Shown here in pieces: positions 26,077 through 36,471 of a DNA stretch of 50,336 nucleotides. Position numbers and translations under genes: made by a program. The DNA comes from Paludibacteraceae bacterium (GTDB taxonomy: Bacteria > Bacteroidota > Bacteroidia > Bacteroidales > Paludibacteraceae), in assembly GCA_024401515.1 (NCBI GenBank), contig JAKSKY010000005.1, positions 1 through 50,336 of the forward strand, written 5' to 3'. Within the stretch, counting starts at the first letter, position 1; each line of letters starts with the position of its first letter. The notes beneath the pieces were generated by a model. The model was not told the DNA's origin. It saw only the letters and a program-made list of their open reading frames with translations, and ran no database searches.

Positions 26077-28083
26077 TTACTCCTCAATCGAATTGATAAC
26101 CGCAGGGTACTTAATCACAGGATATCTACCATGTAATTCATCCACCCATTGCTCCTCCAAATAGTTTTGGTAATCGGCAGTCAAAGGTCCCTTCACATCC
26201 GTATAAGACTCAGGAGCGGAAATCACCTTACCTGATGTAGTAACGAATGGGAAATCGCTATTATTGTTTGCCACAGACTCTGTTTTGTCGAACACCAACG
26301 CATCCACATCCGCATTCGCGCCCTTTGCATAGAGTCCCTTAGTCACCTTCACAACGATCGCACCCTCCTTGTTGAACTCACGATCCAACACCACATTGAT
26401 GGAATCATAAGGGATAGGTTGTGGTTGTGCCTTCTTTTTGTTCTTTCCCTTAACTGGAGAAGGATCATAATTAGCGATGAAACGGTTCACCTTATCCAAT
26501 GTCTCCTTATTGGCGCAACGGATAATGGCACCCTTGAACTTAGGGGCATTCCATGTGTATTTATCCTTATGCTCAGCAAAATACTTCGCCAATCCCTCCT
26601 TGTCCTTAGCAGCCTTGGTCCAAACCTTTTTTGAACTGATTTCAAAGAGCAGCAAACCATCTCGATATTCATTCAACAAATGGCTATACTCCGGATTTTT
26701 CTTTCTAAGTTCTGCACGTTCTCCATCCCACACGAAGTGATAAAGGAAATTATCCAATGTCACGTCAGTCAACTTCTTAGCGTCCTCCAATGGATCAACG
26801 TCTTTTTCTGGATAGTGGGAATTAAGCGCTTTAAGGAACTCAGAATAGAATGTCTTTTGTGAATATACATTACCCTTGTACTCGAAAAGTGGCTCGGTCA
26901 AAAGACGACGGATAGAATCGCGGGCATCATTGTTCTCTCCTGCATCACCTAACATCACATACTCATAGAATGGCTGAACATTTTCCGTGAATACACGAAG
27001 ATTGTTTTGAACTTTCAAACGATTGATGATATCATTCACATTATTCTCTCCTCGATCAGACTTCGCCATTTTAGCCTTCAAATCATCCTTCATAGAATCA
27101 AAATCAGGCGTTGAGATAACGTCGGTAATAGTAACAACATGGATTCCTTGCATGCTTTTAACGACATCATACTTTCCGACCTCACCAATCGTTTTCAAAC
27201 GATCGACAAAATCAGGGGGCAAAATTTTGTCATCGGCAATATACCCCCAATCACCACCCTTCGAATTGGTGTAGGTATCATCGGAATATTTCTTTGCCGC
27301 ATCCGCAAATTTCAACTTACCCTTTTTCAATTGTGCACAAAGCTTGTTGGCCATCTTTTCCGCCTTTTGCTCATCTCCAGAGAGAAGGATATGAGAGAAA
27401 CGCAAATCTTTTATAATTCGATTGCGGCTGTTTACCTTAACGATATGATAACCGAAACGAGTTCTAAATGGTTCGCTGAATGAACCGACTGGAGTCGTGT
27501 AGGCCTTGCACTCAAAAGGATAAACTGTAGAGAAAACATTAACCACACCTATATCACCACCATCCTTCTTGGATGGGCAGTCCGAATTAGACTTCGCCAA
27601 CTCCGCGAAAGAAGCGCCATTCTTTAGTTGGTTATAAATATCAGTAATTTTGGAGAACGCCTCACTCGTATCAGAGGAATTTTCCGGTGCGGAAACCAAA
27701 ATATGGGAACAACCGACGCTATAGGCGCTACGTTCATAGGCCTCATGAAGCAGTCTATCCTCTAAGATAGAATCTCTCAAGTAAGGGAATGTCAGTTGAT
27801 TCTCATACTGCTCGAACTCATGCTTAAAAGACTTAGAGTGGTCATACCACAAATCCTTGGCTTGAGCCACCTTAAGTTTAAAGTTGACAAACAAATCAAC
27901 ATACTCCGCAAGAGATTTCTTCTCAATTGCGGAACTTGAATTATTCTTGCGATAGATATATTCAAACTCAGACTTTGTCACCTCCTCACCATTAATCAAA
28001 AACGCAGCAGGATCATTGTCTTGAGCAGACAGTCCTTGCAATAGGAAAAGCGACGCGATAGACGTCAAGATGGAACGTTTCAT
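26077..28083 (-). CDS. Periplasmic peptidyl-prolyl isomerase with two parvulin domains
   Basis: 668 residues with a signal peptide (1-20, ends LSA). An N-terminal helical domain contains FLINGEEVTKSEFEYIYRKNN. Two parvulin domains follow: about 122-225 (CSHILVSAPENSS, GGDIGVVNVFSTV, FGYHIVKVNSRN) and about 230-325 (FSHILLSGDEQ, GGDWGYIADDKILPPDF, GIHVVTITDV). Both keep the HIL and GGD(I/W)G signatures, so both may be active. The C-terminal 300 residues are chaperone-like and unassigned. First gene of the envelope operon, with its own promoter. The role is folding of exported and outer-membrane proteins. Confidence 0.9.
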   Translation of the reverse strand: MKRSILTSIASLFLLQGLSAQDNDPAAFLINGEEVTKSEFEYIYRKNNSSSAIEKKSLAEYVDLFVNFKLKVAQAKDLWYDHSKSFKHEFEQYENQLTFPYLRDSILEDRLLHEAYERSAYSVGCSHILVSAPENSSDTSEAFSKITDIYNQLKNGASFAELAKSNSDCPSKKDGGDIGVVNVFSTVYPFECKAYTTPVGSFSEPFRTRFGYHIVKVNSRNRIIKDLRFSHILLSGDEQKAEKMANKLCAQLKKGKLKFADAAKKYSDDTYTNSKGGDWGYIADDKILPPDFVDRLKTIGEVGKYDVVKSMQGIHVVTITDVISTPDFDSMKDDLKAKMAKSDRGENNVNDIINRLKVQNNLRVFTENVQPFYEYVMLGDAGENNDARDSIRRLLTEPLFEYKGNVYSQKTFYSEFLKALNSHYPEKDVDPLEDAKKLTDVTLDNFLYHFVWDGERAELRKKNPEYSHLLNEYRDGLLLFEISSKKVWTKAAKDKEGLAKYFAEHKDKYTWNAPKFKGAIIRCANKETLDKVNRFIANYDPSPVKGKNKKKAQPQPIPYDSINVVLDREFNKEGAIVVKVTKGLYAKGANADVDALVFDKTESVANNNSDFPFVTTSGKVISAPESYTDVKGPLTADYQNYLEEQWVDELHGRYPVIKYPAVINSIEE

Positions 28084-28124
28084 ATTCCTAAATATAATTA
28101 TTCTAAGTTAAACTATAATAGACG

Positions 28125-28155
28125 CAAATTTATAAAAATATCCTTACGCAAACAA
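28125..28155 (-). promoter_or_regulatory. Promoter of the envelope-biogenesis operon
   Basis: Minus-strand TTG (28153-28155), 20-base spacer, TAAATTTG (28125-28132), a perfect TAnnTTTG. It begins just beyond the rplS terminator and gives a leader of about 35 bases. Confidence 0.75.
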
Positions 28156-28158
28156 AAA

Positions 28159-28181
28159 AGAGAGACCTTTTGGGCCTCTCT
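28159..28181 (-). terminator. Terminator of rplS
   Basis: Nine-base-pair hairpin with one mismatch (agagag.cc / gg.ctctct) and a five-base loop, followed on the minus strand by six T. It lies 27 bases after the rplS stop. Confidence 0.85.
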
Positions 28182-28208
28182 TTCTGGAATATTAGAATTT
28201 GTTTAGAA

Positions 28209-28568
28209 TTACTTCTCCTTAGAGATTTGCTTTTCCTTAATTCTAGCCTTCTTACCAGTAAGTTCACGCAAGTAGTACAACTTAGCACGACGAACCTTAC
28301 CAACCTTGTTCACAGTGATGCTATCGATGAATGGAGAATCCATAGGGAAAATTCTCTCAACGCCTACACCACCAGAGATCTTACGAACTGTGAAACGCTT
28401 CTTGTCTTGGTGACCACAAATACGGATAACATCACCGCGGAATTGTTGTACACGCTCCTTGTTACCCTCTACGATTCTGTAAGCTACAGTGATCGTATCA
28501 CCACTCTTGAATTGAGGGAATTCCTTTCCTGCACCGAAAGCGCCCTCTGCAATTTTAATTAAATCCAT
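28209..28568 (-). CDS. rplS: 50S ribosomal protein L19
   Basis: 119 residues, normal length. Protein at the 30S-50S interface. Conserved features: [29 protein letters not shown] (about 20-48), the [20 protein letters not shown] core and the C-terminal [22 protein letters not shown]. It is a single gene with its own strong promoter and terminator, between leuS upstream and the envelope operon downstream. Confidence 0.98.
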   Translation of the reverse strand: MDLIKIAEGAFGAGKEFPQFKSGDTITVAYRIVEGNKERVQQFRGDVIRICGHQDKKRFTVRKISGGVGVERIFPMDSPFIDSITVNKVGKVRRAKLYYLRELTGKKARIKEKQISKEK

Positions 28569-28649
28569 TTCAGTTTTTAATTCTTATTTTTAACAATAAC
28601 GCAATGTAACGGATACCAACGCCCCGACAGAGATTGCGCAAAAACTTCG

Positions 28650-28680
28650 CAAAAGTAATCAAAGATTTTTAACGGAACAA
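28650..28680 (-). promoter_or_regulatory. Promoter of rplS
   Basis: Minus-strand TTG (28678-28680), 20-base spacer, TACTTTTG (28650-28657). The leader to the ATG is about 75 bases; I saw no clear autoregulatory fold. Confidence 0.75.
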
Positions 28681-28691
28681 ATTATTGCCCA

Positions 28692-31448
28692 TTAAAAAAC
28701 TATATTGACGATTTTACCAGGAACGACAATGATCTTCTTAGGCGTCTTGCCCTCCAAGTTCTTCGCAACAATTTCAGAAGCAACCACGGTCTTCTCCACC
28801 TCATCCTTAGGCATATCAGCAGGCAACTCCATGGTTGACTTCACCTTACCGTTGAACGAGATGGCGTACTTGCAGTTGGATTCCTTCAAATACTTCTCCT
28901 CAAACTTAGGCCACTCAGCATCACAAACTGTCGTGTTATGGCCCAACATATGATACAACTCCTCAGCAATGTGTGGAGCGAACGGAGTCAAAAGCACACA
29001 CAAAGTCTCCAATGCGGACTTCTTGTTGCACTTCAACGTGGAGAGTTCGTTCAAACAGATCATAAAGGCTGCCACAGAGGTGTTAAACGAGAAGTTCTCC
29101 ACATCGAATGTCACCTTCTTGATCAACTTATGAACAGACTTCAACTCCTCAGCCGTCATTGGCTCGTCACTGACGCTCAACGCATCCTTCTCGAAGAACA
29201 TTCCCCAGAACTTCTTCAGGAATCTGTGGACACCATCGATACCGTTGGTATCCCAAGGCTTGGATTGCTCCAATGGGCCAAGGAACATCTCATACAAACG
29301 AAGCGTATCAGCTCCATATTTCTCGACGATAACATCTGGGTTCACAACGTTGAACATAGATTTAGACATCTTCTCAACGGCCCAACCGCAGATATATTTA
29401 CCATCCTCAAGGATAAACTCAGCTGTTTTATAATCTGGCATCCAATTCTTGAAGGCCTCGATATCAAGCACATCGTTGCTAACGATATTCACATCCACAT
29501 GGATAGGTGTCACATCATATTTATCCTTCAAGTTCAAAGAGACAAAAGTATTGGTGTCCTTGATTCGATATACGAAATTGGAACGACCTTGGATCATACC
29601 TTGGTTGATCAACTTTTGGAATGGTTCATCCTTGCAAATAACGCCAAGGTCAAACAAGAACTTATTCCAGAATCGGCTGTAAATCAAGTGACCAGTCGCA
29701 TGCTCTGTACCACCCAAGTACAAGTCGACATTTTGCCAATAGCCATTTGCCTCCTCACTGACCAACGCATTGTCGTTGTGAGGATCCATATAACGCAAGA
29801 AATATGCGGAAGAACCGGCGAAACCAGGCATTGTATTCAACTCATAAGGATAGCCCTCCTTGGTACACCAATTCTTGGCGTGACCCAATGGAGGCTCACC
29901 AGAAGCAGTAGGATGGAAGTTCTCAATTTCCGGCAACTCCAAAGGCAAGCAGCCCTCATCCAAAACTTTAGGCATACCATCTTGATAGTAAACAGGGAAC
30001 GGTTCTCCCCAATAACGTTGACGGCTGAAAATAGCATCTCTCAGACGATAATTAACCTTAACACGACCCAACTTGTGCTCCTTCACATATTGCTTCGTAT
30101 AAGCGATGGCCTCTTTAACGGTTTTACCATTCAAGAAACCAGAGTTGGTCATAATACCATCCTTGGCATCAAAACTCTGCTCACTGACATCACAACCCTC
30201 AATAACTGGGATGATAGGTAAATTGAAGTGTTTTGCGAATGCATAGTCACGAGAGTCATGCGCAGGCACAGCCATAATAGCACCAGTTCCATAACCGGAC
30301 AATACGTAATCGCTGACGTAAATAGGAATTTCTTTCTCTGTGACTGGATTGATAGCATACGCACCAGTGAATACGCCAGTCACCTTACGATCGGCCAAAC
30401 GCTCACGTTCTGTTCTACGCTTAACAGCTGCCAAATAATCCTCCACTGCAGCCTTTTGGTCTGAAGTGGTCACCTTGTCCACATAGATGGATTCAGGCGC
30501 CAAAACCATAAAGGTAACGCCAAAGATAGTATCCGCACGCGTCGTAAAGATCTCAAAATCAAGGTCCATACCCTTAATCTTGAAACGCATCTCAGTACCC
30601 TCGCTACGGCCGATCCAGTTACGTTGCGTTTCCTTCAAAGAATCTGTCCAATCAATACGATCAAGTCCCTCCAACAAACGTTGCGCATAAGCTGATACAC
30701 GTAAGCTCCATTGTCTCATAACACGTTGTTCAACAGGATAACCACCACGGATGGAAACGCCCTCACTGATCTCATCATTAGCGAGCACACATCCTAACTT
30801 AGGACAGAAGTTCACCTTGGTATCAGCCAAATAAGCGATTCTATAATTCATCAAGGTAGCATCCTTCTTCTTCTCATCCATATTCTTCCAATCGGAAGCG
30901 GAGAAAGAGAGCTCTTCTGAACAAGCGGCATTGACACTCGTAGTTCCATTAGCCTCGAACTTAGCGATCAAATCAGTAATAGGCATTGCCTTATCACAAT
31001 CATTGTCATAGTAGCTATTGAACATCTTGATGAAAGCCCACTGTGTCCACTTGTAGTAATTAGGCTCACAGGTTCTTACCTCACGAGACCAGTCATAACA
31101 AAAACCGATCTTATCCAACTGTTCGCGGTAACGATTGATATTCTTTGCAGTAGTTACAGCTGGATGTTGTCCAGTCTGAATAGCATATTGCTCCGCAGGC
31201 AAACCATAGGAATCATAACCCATTGGATGCAAAACATTGAAACCGCAAAGACGCTTGTAACGGCTATAGATATCTGATGCAATATAACCAAGAGGGTGAC
31301 CTACGTGCAATCCAGCACCTGATGGATATGGGAACATATCCAACACATAGCACTTAGGGCGTGACTTGTCAACCTCAACCTTGTAAGTAGCGTTATCCTT
31401 CCAATAGGATTGCCACTTTTGCTCTATTTCTCTGAAATTATACTCCAT
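28692..31448 (-). CDS. leuS: Leucyl-tRNA synthetase
   Basis: 918 residues, a full class Ia synthetase. Charges tRNA-Leu. The HIGH signature is HVGH at 48-51 inside [15 protein letters not shown], and the KMSKS loop is KMSKSMFN near residue 690. The editing (CP1) domain includes [13 protein letters not shown] and [13 protein letters not shown]. The anticodon-binding helical domain and a C-terminal domain ending in [13 protein letters not shown] complete it. Two charging partners are in view: tRNA-Leu(UAG) is 24 kb away in the same window. A likely promoter lies immediately upstream and rplS follows after about 120 bases. Confidence 0.98.
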   Translation of the reverse strand: MEYNFREIEQKWQSYWKDNATYKVEVDKSRPKCYVLDMFPYPSGAGLHVGHPLGYIASDIYSRYKRLCGFNVLHPMGYDSYGLPAEQYAIQTGQHPAVTTAKNINRYREQLDKIGFCYDWSREVRTCEPNYYKWTQWAFIKMFNSYYDNDCDKAMPITDLIAKFEANGTTSVNAACSEELSFSASDWKNMDEKKKDATLMNYRIAYLADTKVNFCPKLGCVLANDEISEGVSIRGGYPVEQRVMRQWSLRVSAYAQRLLEGLDRIDWTDSLKETQRNWIGRSEGTEMRFKIKGMDLDFEIFTTRADTIFGVTFMVLAPESIYVDKVTTSDQKAAVEDYLAAVKRRTERERLADRKVTGVFTGAYAINPVTEKEIPIYVSDYVLSGYGTGAIMAVPAHDSRDYAFAKHFNLPIIPVIEGCDVSEQSFDAKDGIMTNSGFLNGKTVKEAIAYTKQYVKEHKLGRVKVNYRLRDAIFSRQRYWGEPFPVYYQDGMPKVLDEGCLPLELPEIENFHPTASGEPPLGHAKNWCTKEGYPYELNTMPGFAGSSAYFLRYMDPHNDNALVSEEANGYWQNVDLYLGGTEHATGHLIYSRFWNKFLFDLGVICKDEPFQKLINQGMIQGRSNFVYRIKDTNTFVSLNLKDKYDVTPIHVDVNIVSNDVLDIEAFKNWMPDYKTAEFILEDGKYICGWAVEKMSKSMFNVVNPDVIVEKYGADTLRLYEMFLGPLEQSKPWDTNGIDGVHRFLKKFWGMFFEKDALSVSDEPMTAEELKSVHKLIKKVTFDVENFSFNTSVAAFMICLNELSTLKCNKKSALETLCVLLTPFAPHIAEELYHMLGHNTTVCDAEWPKFEEKYLKESNCKYAISFNGKVKSTMELPADMPKDEVEKTVVASEIVAKNLEGKTPKKIIVVPGKIVNIVF

Positions 31449-31464
31449 AGTAATAAAATTTGCG

Positions 31465-31495
31465 CGAATTTAATGAAAATATAAAAACGACACAA
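31465..31495 (-). promoter_or_regulatory. Possible promoter of leuS
   Basis: Minus-strand TTG (31493-31495), 20-base spacer, TAAATTCG (31465-31472), one mismatch from TAnnTTTG. The leader would be very short, about 10 bases. Confidence 0.4.
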
Positions 31496-31516
31496 AAGAA
31501 AGAATAACACAAAAAA

Positions 31517-31540
31517 AGGGTGACGAATAATCGCCACCCT
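31517..31540 (-). terminator. Terminator of the porP-gldKLMN operon
   Basis: Stem agggtg.cga/tcg.caccct with one mismatch and a four-base loop, followed on the minus strand by seven T. It lies 21 bases after the gldN stop. Confidence 0.85.
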
Positions 31541-31561
31541 TTTTATATGAGCTTGATAAGA

Positions 31562-32467
31562 TTAATATTCCCACAAGTCGTTCTCAAAGTTGAGCAACAA
31601 AGTCTTAACCTTTTGTTGTTCCTTTCTAACATCCTCTGCGTTGGTGTTATATTGCAACAAGTTTCTGTTGTAAATATTAGACTCCTTGAAGATGTAGCTA
31701 GAGAAACGTCTCTTTACAAAGATATCATCCATTGAAGGTCTTGCACCATTGTTCTTATCAGTGATAAGGATCTCTTGTTGTGCCAAGTATGGACGCAAAG
31801 TCTCAAATGGCACCCAGAACAATGGGTAAGTCTTTCTAACACCATCCACCTCAGCTGCAAGAATTGGGCAGAATGCGATGATACGAGAATTGAAGGTTGA
31901 GGTAATTTTATCAAAGTACCAAACCTCTTTCACATAGAACTTAGTAACCTTTGTGTTAGGGATGTTAGACTCTTCAACATAAAAAATAGTATCATTAGTC
32001 AAAGAATCCGCTTTAGGCTCAGCGATGATGAAATCACTGTAAGTATTCAACATCTCCTTAAAAGTCATCTCATGTTCCTTTGTAAAGATCTCACGAACAT
32101 CCAAATAACGGTATGCTGTAACCTTACCTTCTTGAACAAGTCTAAAAATCAGAGTAAAGAAACTTTGTCTGTTGTCAACAGCTTGTTCTGGGTAATACAA
32201 AGGATAATTCATCTTCTCATGCAAGTCGAGAACCCTATAAACAACCTTCTGCCAGAAAATATCGTCTGCACGAGGATTTACCAATTCAATTGGCTCAAGG
32301 TTTTCTTTAGGTCCACTTGTTGGCATGTTTGAAGCTACTTCCACAGACACATCACCAGACTCATCGAAGAAAGAATTCTCTTCGAACTGAGCTGAAACGG
32401 CAGATGTTGAGAAAGCCGCTATACCAACAAACAATAATTTAAAAAAATTCTTACTCATAACTTTCAA
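31562..32467 (-). CDS. gldN: Type IX secretion system periplasmic protein GldN/PorN
   Basis: 301 residues with a signal peptide (1-26, ends VSA). In T9SS, GldN and GldK form periplasmic rings under the outer membrane. Conserved GldN features seen: DDIFWQKVVYRVLDLHEKMNYPLYYP (about 69-94), FFTLIFRLVQEGKVTAYRYLD, KVTKFYVKEVWYFDKITSTFNSRIIAFCPI, and the C-terminal SMDDIFVKRRFSSYIFKESNIYNR. It is the last gene of the operon, 14 bases after gldM, and is followed by a terminator. Length and gene order match the family. Confidence 0.95.
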   Translation of the reverse strand: MKVMSKNFFKLLFVGIAAFSTSAVSAQFEENSFFDESGDVSVEVASNMPTSGPKENLEPIELVNPRADDIFWQKVVYRVLDLHEKMNYPLYYPEQAVDNRQSFFTLIFRLVQEGKVTAYRYLDVREIFTKEHEMTFKEMLNTYSDFIIAEPKADSLTNDTIFYVEESNIPNTKVTKFYVKEVWYFDKITSTFNSRIIAFCPILAAEVDGVRKTYPLFWVPFETLRPYLAQQEILITDKNNGARPSMDDIFVKRRFSSYIFKESNIYNRNLLQYNTNAEDVRKEQQKVKTLLLNFENDLWEY

Positions 32468-32481
32468 ACTTTCTAAACTAT

Positions 32482-34071
32482 TTACTTAATTTTTACCTCA
32501 ACAGGTGGCAAGCTACGCTTAACTCCATCTTGTCCAAGAGCAGAGATATCGTTAACGAACACAGACTTTCTGTTAGTCATCTCACGGAAAATCTTAAGTT
32601 GCTTGTCGTTCAATTTATTACCTGTTGTCTTTTCGATCATGGTATTACCCATAGAGTCGAAATAGTTCAAAGCAAATGCCAAAACTTGGTACTTAACGTC
32701 CAAATCAGAGTCGTTCAACTCAGCTACGACTTGGTTACAAGTCAACAAGTCTCTCTTATTGATTGCCTTATCGATACTATTTCCTCTATATCTAGCCTTA
32801 TTACCTTGAGCGTTAGTATAAACAAGCATACCAAGTGGATCTGGCAACTTCTTTACACGGAACTCAGCTGACTTAATAGGCTTAGTCTTACCGTCGATCT
32901 TAGCACTAACTGAAATAACACACTTAGTATCAGGCTTACTAGGAATAATAATCCAACCAGTGTTAGTCTTAGATTGTGACTTACAGTTAGTAGCGCTGAT
33001 CTCTACGCTATTAGCAGGAACACCTGGAACAGACACACTGATAGGGTTCTTGAAACCGGCGTAAAGAACGTTCATCAAGTCAGCAGAAACTGTAGCGGTA
33101 GGCTCACCTACAATGTACTCGCTAGAGAAAGTGTAAGGAATAACCTCACCATTCTTCTTTGCAAGCTCCATAGTACCAGAGTACTTGAAAGTACCAGCAG
33201 CATTACAACCAGCTGTATAGACGTTTCCTTCCAATTGCTTACCGTTAACAGTAACGACAGGCTTCTTAGTTGAGTCAGTTGCAGCCAAGATGATTTGTGC
33301 TTGGTATTGTTGACCCTTCATAACGTAGCTTGAGTTAGGGATTGGAATTGCTTGGATCTTATTTACGATGAACGCATCTGCATCCATTGCACCGATCAAA
33401 GAAGCCAAAGCCTCACCTTGAGCAACCTTTACATCATTCTCGATCTTATCCAATACAGTCAAAGAGGCGATAGCTGGCATCTCAGCGAATACTGAGTTCT
33501 CCCACTTAACCTTACCTTCCTTAGAAACGATATCCTCAGTAGAGAATGTCTTATCCAAAGCGGCAGCCTTAGTAGTATCGATAGTCTTCATGAACTCACG
33601 GTAATCATCCATGTGCTCCTTCAAGATTTGACCATTGGTCTTACCATCGATCTTCTCAACCAAACCTACTTGGTGTACGATGTTCAAATCACCGATGTTG
33701 AATCCTTCCTCGTCTACAGCATCAAGACCTGCTTGATCGTTACCAGAGACCTTACGGATAATATTCAACTTCAAGTTGTCGATATAAGTGATGAAATCGT
33801 TAGATTTATTAACAACTGCATCAAACTTATCCTTCATTCTAAAAGCCTTAGTTGAGTCAGAGCTAGACAACATATTTGCGAACTCGCTCTTTCTTTGCTC
33901 AACCTTGCTATCACTTACCTTAGTATTCTGACGCATGGAAGTATCCACGGCCAAGTATCCATTCAAAATTTGGGCAGACACGTTCAACGCAAGCATTGCG
34001 GTCAACACCAAATACATCATGGATATCATCTTCTGTCTCGGGGTTTCCGGACAATTTTTAGCGCCACCCAT
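32482..34071 (-). CDS. gldM: Type IX secretion system motor protein GldM/PorM
   Basis: 529 residues. One N-terminal transmembrane helix (about 16-36, MISMMYLVLTAMLALNVSAQ) anchors a long periplasmic part made of a helical bundle (D1) and three beta domains, which transmits rotation from the inner-membrane motor to the outer-membrane ring. Arg12 just before the helix (in CPETPRQKM) corresponds to the conserved arginine that faces the glutamate of GldL in motor structures. Beta-domain signatures seen: PIPNSSYVMKGQQYQAQIILAATDS and FRVKKLPDPLGML. It lies between gldL (43-base gap) and gldN (14-base gap). Confidence 0.96.
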   Translation of the reverse strand: MGGAKNCPETPRQKMISMMYLVLTAMLALNVSAQILNGYLAVDTSMRQNTKVSDSKVEQRKSEFANMLSSSDSTKAFRMKDKFDAVVNKSNDFITYIDNLKLNIIRKVSGNDQAGLDAVDEEGFNIGDLNIVHQVGLVEKIDGKTNGQILKEHMDDYREFMKTIDTTKAAALDKTFSTEDIVSKEGKVKWENSVFAEMPAIASLTVLDKIENDVKVAQGEALASLIGAMDADAFIVNKIQAIPIPNSSYVMKGQQYQAQIILAATDSTKKPVVTVNGKQLEGNVYTAGCNAAGTFKYSGTMELAKKNGEVIPYTFSSEYIVGEPTATVSADLMNVLYAGFKNPISVSVPGVPANSVEISATNCKSQSKTNTGWIIIPSKPDTKCVISVSAKIDGKTKPIKSAEFRVKKLPDPLGMLVYTNAQGNKARYRGNSIDKAINKRDLLTCNQVVAELNDSDLDVKYQVLAFALNYFDSMGNTMIEKTTGNKLNDKQLKIFREMTNRKSVFVNDISALGQDGVKRSLPPVEVKIK

Positions 34072-34114
34072 AAGTATTTAACTTTTTTAATTAGAACTAA
34101 TTGAGAAATTTGAA

Positions 34115-34966
34115 TTATTTAATGGTCATAGCGCTAAGCATACCACCGTAAATGTTGTTCAAGCTCTTCATTTGAGAAGCCAACAAAGAAACTTGCTTCT
34201 TGTACTCCTCAGCCTCAGCAGCTGAACCATTCAAAGAGTTCTCGATAGTCTTAACAGCAGAAGCCAAAGTCTTCATTGCCTCGTTTTGCTCGTTTACAGA
34301 CTTAACTTGAAGCTCAAATACAGAGTTGATAGTTGAGATGTGTCTGTTGATACCATCAATTTGTTGAGCGAAGTTGCTAGAACCTTGAGATGCAGAACCG
34401 ATGCTAGCAGCGATGTTTTGGTAAGAAGATACCAAAGAATCTGAAGACTCCTTCAAGTTAGCTTGAGAAGTTGCGAATGCGCTAGCAGCAGAAGATGCAG
34501 CACGCAAGTTGTTTGTATACTCGCTAGAAACAGCAGCAGCGCTTGACAAATCTGTCAATTGGCTAGCAGTAACGTTCAAGTTGTGGATACCACTCTTCAA
34601 AGTGTCCAACTCAGCGTTTACAGTCTCACGAATCTTAGCGATCTCAAGAGCTCTCTCGTCTTGACCATTATTAGTGTTCATAAGGCCGGTACCAGTTGCA
34701 GCACCTACACCCTCAACACCTTCATCTTCACCAACCAATTGTGGATAGATTCTATCCCAGTGGTATTCTGTGTGTGGCTTATCGAATGCTGACAAAGCGA
34801 AAAGGAATGCCTCAGTCAACATACCAGCAGTCAACACAACGCTCGCACCTGGCCAGTGCATGATCTTAAACAACGCACCGATAATAACGACAGATGCTCC
34901 CAAACCATAAGCCAATCCAGTGAATTTCTGATAACCTGGAGATTTTTGTAATTCTGAAAAACTCAT
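34115..34966 (-). CDS. gldL: Type IX secretion system motor protein GldL/PorL
   Basis: 283 residues. Two N-terminal transmembrane helices (about 17-33 and 41-62) surround the family signature KIMHWPGASVVLTAGMLTEAF. Glu52 in the second helix corresponds to the membrane-buried glutamate thought to carry protons. The rest (about 85-283) is a cytoplasmic helical, coiled-coil-like tail rich in Ala, Ser and Asn. A GldL pentamer with GldM converts proton motive force into motion that powers secretion. It lies between gldK (53-base gap) and gldM (43-base gap). Confidence 0.96.
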   Translation of the reverse strand: MSFSELQKSPGYQKFTGLAYGLGASVVIIGALFKIMHWPGASVVLTAGMLTEAFLFALSAFDKPHTEYHWDRIYPQLVGEDEGVEGVGAATGTGLMNTNNGQDERALEIAKIRETVNAELDTLKSGIHNLNVTASQLTDLSSAAAVSSEYTNNLRAASSAASAFATSQANLKESSDSLVSSYQNIAASIGSASQGSSNFAQQIDGINRHISTINSVFELQVKSVNEQNEAMKTLASAVKTIENSLNGSAAEAEEYKKQVSLLASQMKSLNNIYGGMLSAMTIK

Positions 34967-35019
34967 TTTTTAAATATTTTAAGGTTAATAATATAATGCT
35001 TATTATATAAATTAGATAA

Positions 35020-36423
35020 TTACTCTCCGATGTAGCTACGTACACATCTGAAACCTAAGAATGAGCGGTTCTCATTTTGGTACTCGTAAGTACGAACACC
35101 ACATTGCAAGAAGATACCAACATCCTTCCATGAACCACCACGGATTACCTTACGTCTCATAACGTCAGCGTCAGAGCTCTTTACGTTGTAATCGTAACTT
35201 GGGTTCAAATCGTGTACGAATGAGTAGTTAGACTCGTGGTAAGCGGAAGAAGTCCACTCAGCAACGTTTCCTGCCATATCATACAAACCGTACTCATTTG
35301 GTGGGTAAGAAGCTACCTTAGATGCGATCAAGTAACCGTCGTCAGTATAGTTACCTCTTTGTGGCTTAAAGTTAGCCAAGAAACAACCCTTAGCTGTACG
35401 GATGTAGTTACCTCCCCAAGGATACATTGACAAGTCCTTACCACCACGAGCAGCGTATTCCCACTCAGCCTCGGTTGGGAGGCGATAGTCTTGTACTCTT
35501 ACGCCCTTGTTAGCAACTTGGTATGAGTTGAACAAGTATGTTCTCCAGTGGCAGAATGCTTGAGCTTGCTCCCAAGATACACCAACTACTGGGTACTCAC
35601 CATAACCTGGGTGAGCGAAGTACATCTTCATGTAAGGCTCGTTGTAAGCGTAAGTGTAGTCACGAATCCAGCACAATGTATCAGGATAGATGTTAACACG
35701 CTTAACTGAGATAAAGTCTGAACGGTGCTTCAACTCACGATATACAGTGATGTTTTGGATCTCACCATTCTCATTGTAAATAGTAGTATCCTTCTTGATC
35801 ATTACATCAGCACTATCCTTAGTCTTTCCAAGACCTGCGATGCTACGGTTGTAACGACCCAACAATGGATCAAACTTATTCTCTTTCTTAGCTGCTTGAA
35901 TGTAGTCTACCCAAGAGTATTTGTACATGTAGATGGCAGCGTTTGTCTCAGGAGCAAAGTCGATCTTGTCAGCACCTTGGTAGTACATGCTATCCAAAGC
36001 AGCCTTTTGATCCTCAGTTTGCTTACCCCAAGGAATTTTCTTCTTGTAATTTAAGATTGGAGTCTCCAACTCGTTACCATTCTTGTCTTGGTAAATCTTG
36101 TAAGACTCATCTACGTCAGCCAACTTCTCTCTTGCGATTGAGTCACGTACCCAATACACGAACTGACGATACTCACCATTGGTGATCTCTGTTTCATCCA
36201 TCCAGAAAGCATCCAATGATACTGTACGAGATTGTGAGGACATAGCCCAGTTTGCATCTTGGTCATTTTGACCCATAGTAAACGAACCACGTCTGACGTA
36301 CAGCATTCCGTAAGGAACCGGCTCCTTCCAAGACTTGTTGTAAACTCCCACCAATTCTCCATTTTCTCCACTGCAGGCAGCGAGAAGGACGGCGACTAAT
36401 GAAATAATTAACAGCTTTTTCAT
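35020..36423 (-). CDS. gldK: Type IX secretion system ring lipoprotein GldK/PorK
   Basis: 467 residues. Signal peptide with lipobox LAAC (Cys17). The body is a formylglycine-generating-enzyme-like domain: YVRRGSFTMGQNDQDANWA (about 42-60), TEITNGEYRQFVYW, VVGVSWEQAQAFCHWR, YRLPTEAEWEYAARGG, PNEYGLYDMAGNVAEWTSSAY, RKVIRGGSWKDV and the final FLGFRCVRSYIGE. GldK uses this fold structurally, and with GldN makes the periplasmic ring. A large insertion between the conserved blocks (about 110-270) is typical of GldK and separates it from true sulfatase-modifying enzymes. It follows porP by 48 bases. Confidence 0.95.
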   Translation of the reverse strand: MKKLLIISLVAVLLAACSGENGELVGVYNKSWKEPVPYGMLYVRRGSFTMGQNDQDANWAMSSQSRTVSLDAFWMDETEITNGEYRQFVYWVRDSIAREKLADVDESYKIYQDKNGNELETPILNYKKKIPWGKQTEDQKAALDSMYYQGADKIDFAPETNAAIYMYKYSWVDYIQAAKKENKFDPLLGRYNRSIAGLGKTKDSADVMIKKDTTIYNENGEIQNITVYRELKHRSDFISVKRVNIYPDTLCWIRDYTYAYNEPYMKMYFAHPGYGEYPVVGVSWEQAQAFCHWRTYLFNSYQVANKGVRVQDYRLPTEAEWEYAARGGKDLSMYPWGGNYIRTAKGCFLANFKPQRGNYTDDGYLIASKVASYPPNEYGLYDMAGNVAEWTSSAYHESNYSFVHDLNPSYDYNVKSSDADVMRRKVIRGGSWKDVGIFLQCGVRTYEYQNENRSFLGFRCVRSYIGE

Positions 36424-36471
36424 GATATAAACTACTTTATTATTGTCTTTGTCATTTGTTATTATTTACTA

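Noticed and set aside
28938..30221. 427-codon plus-strand frame opposite leuS
   Set aside because: Fully antisense to leuS, which shows all synthetase motifs; translation is low-complexity and without recognisable domains.
35020..36423. gldK as a sulfatase-modifying (formylglycine-generating) enzyme
   Set aside because: The fold is shared, but the lipobox, the large insertion and the position between porP and gldL identify GldK.
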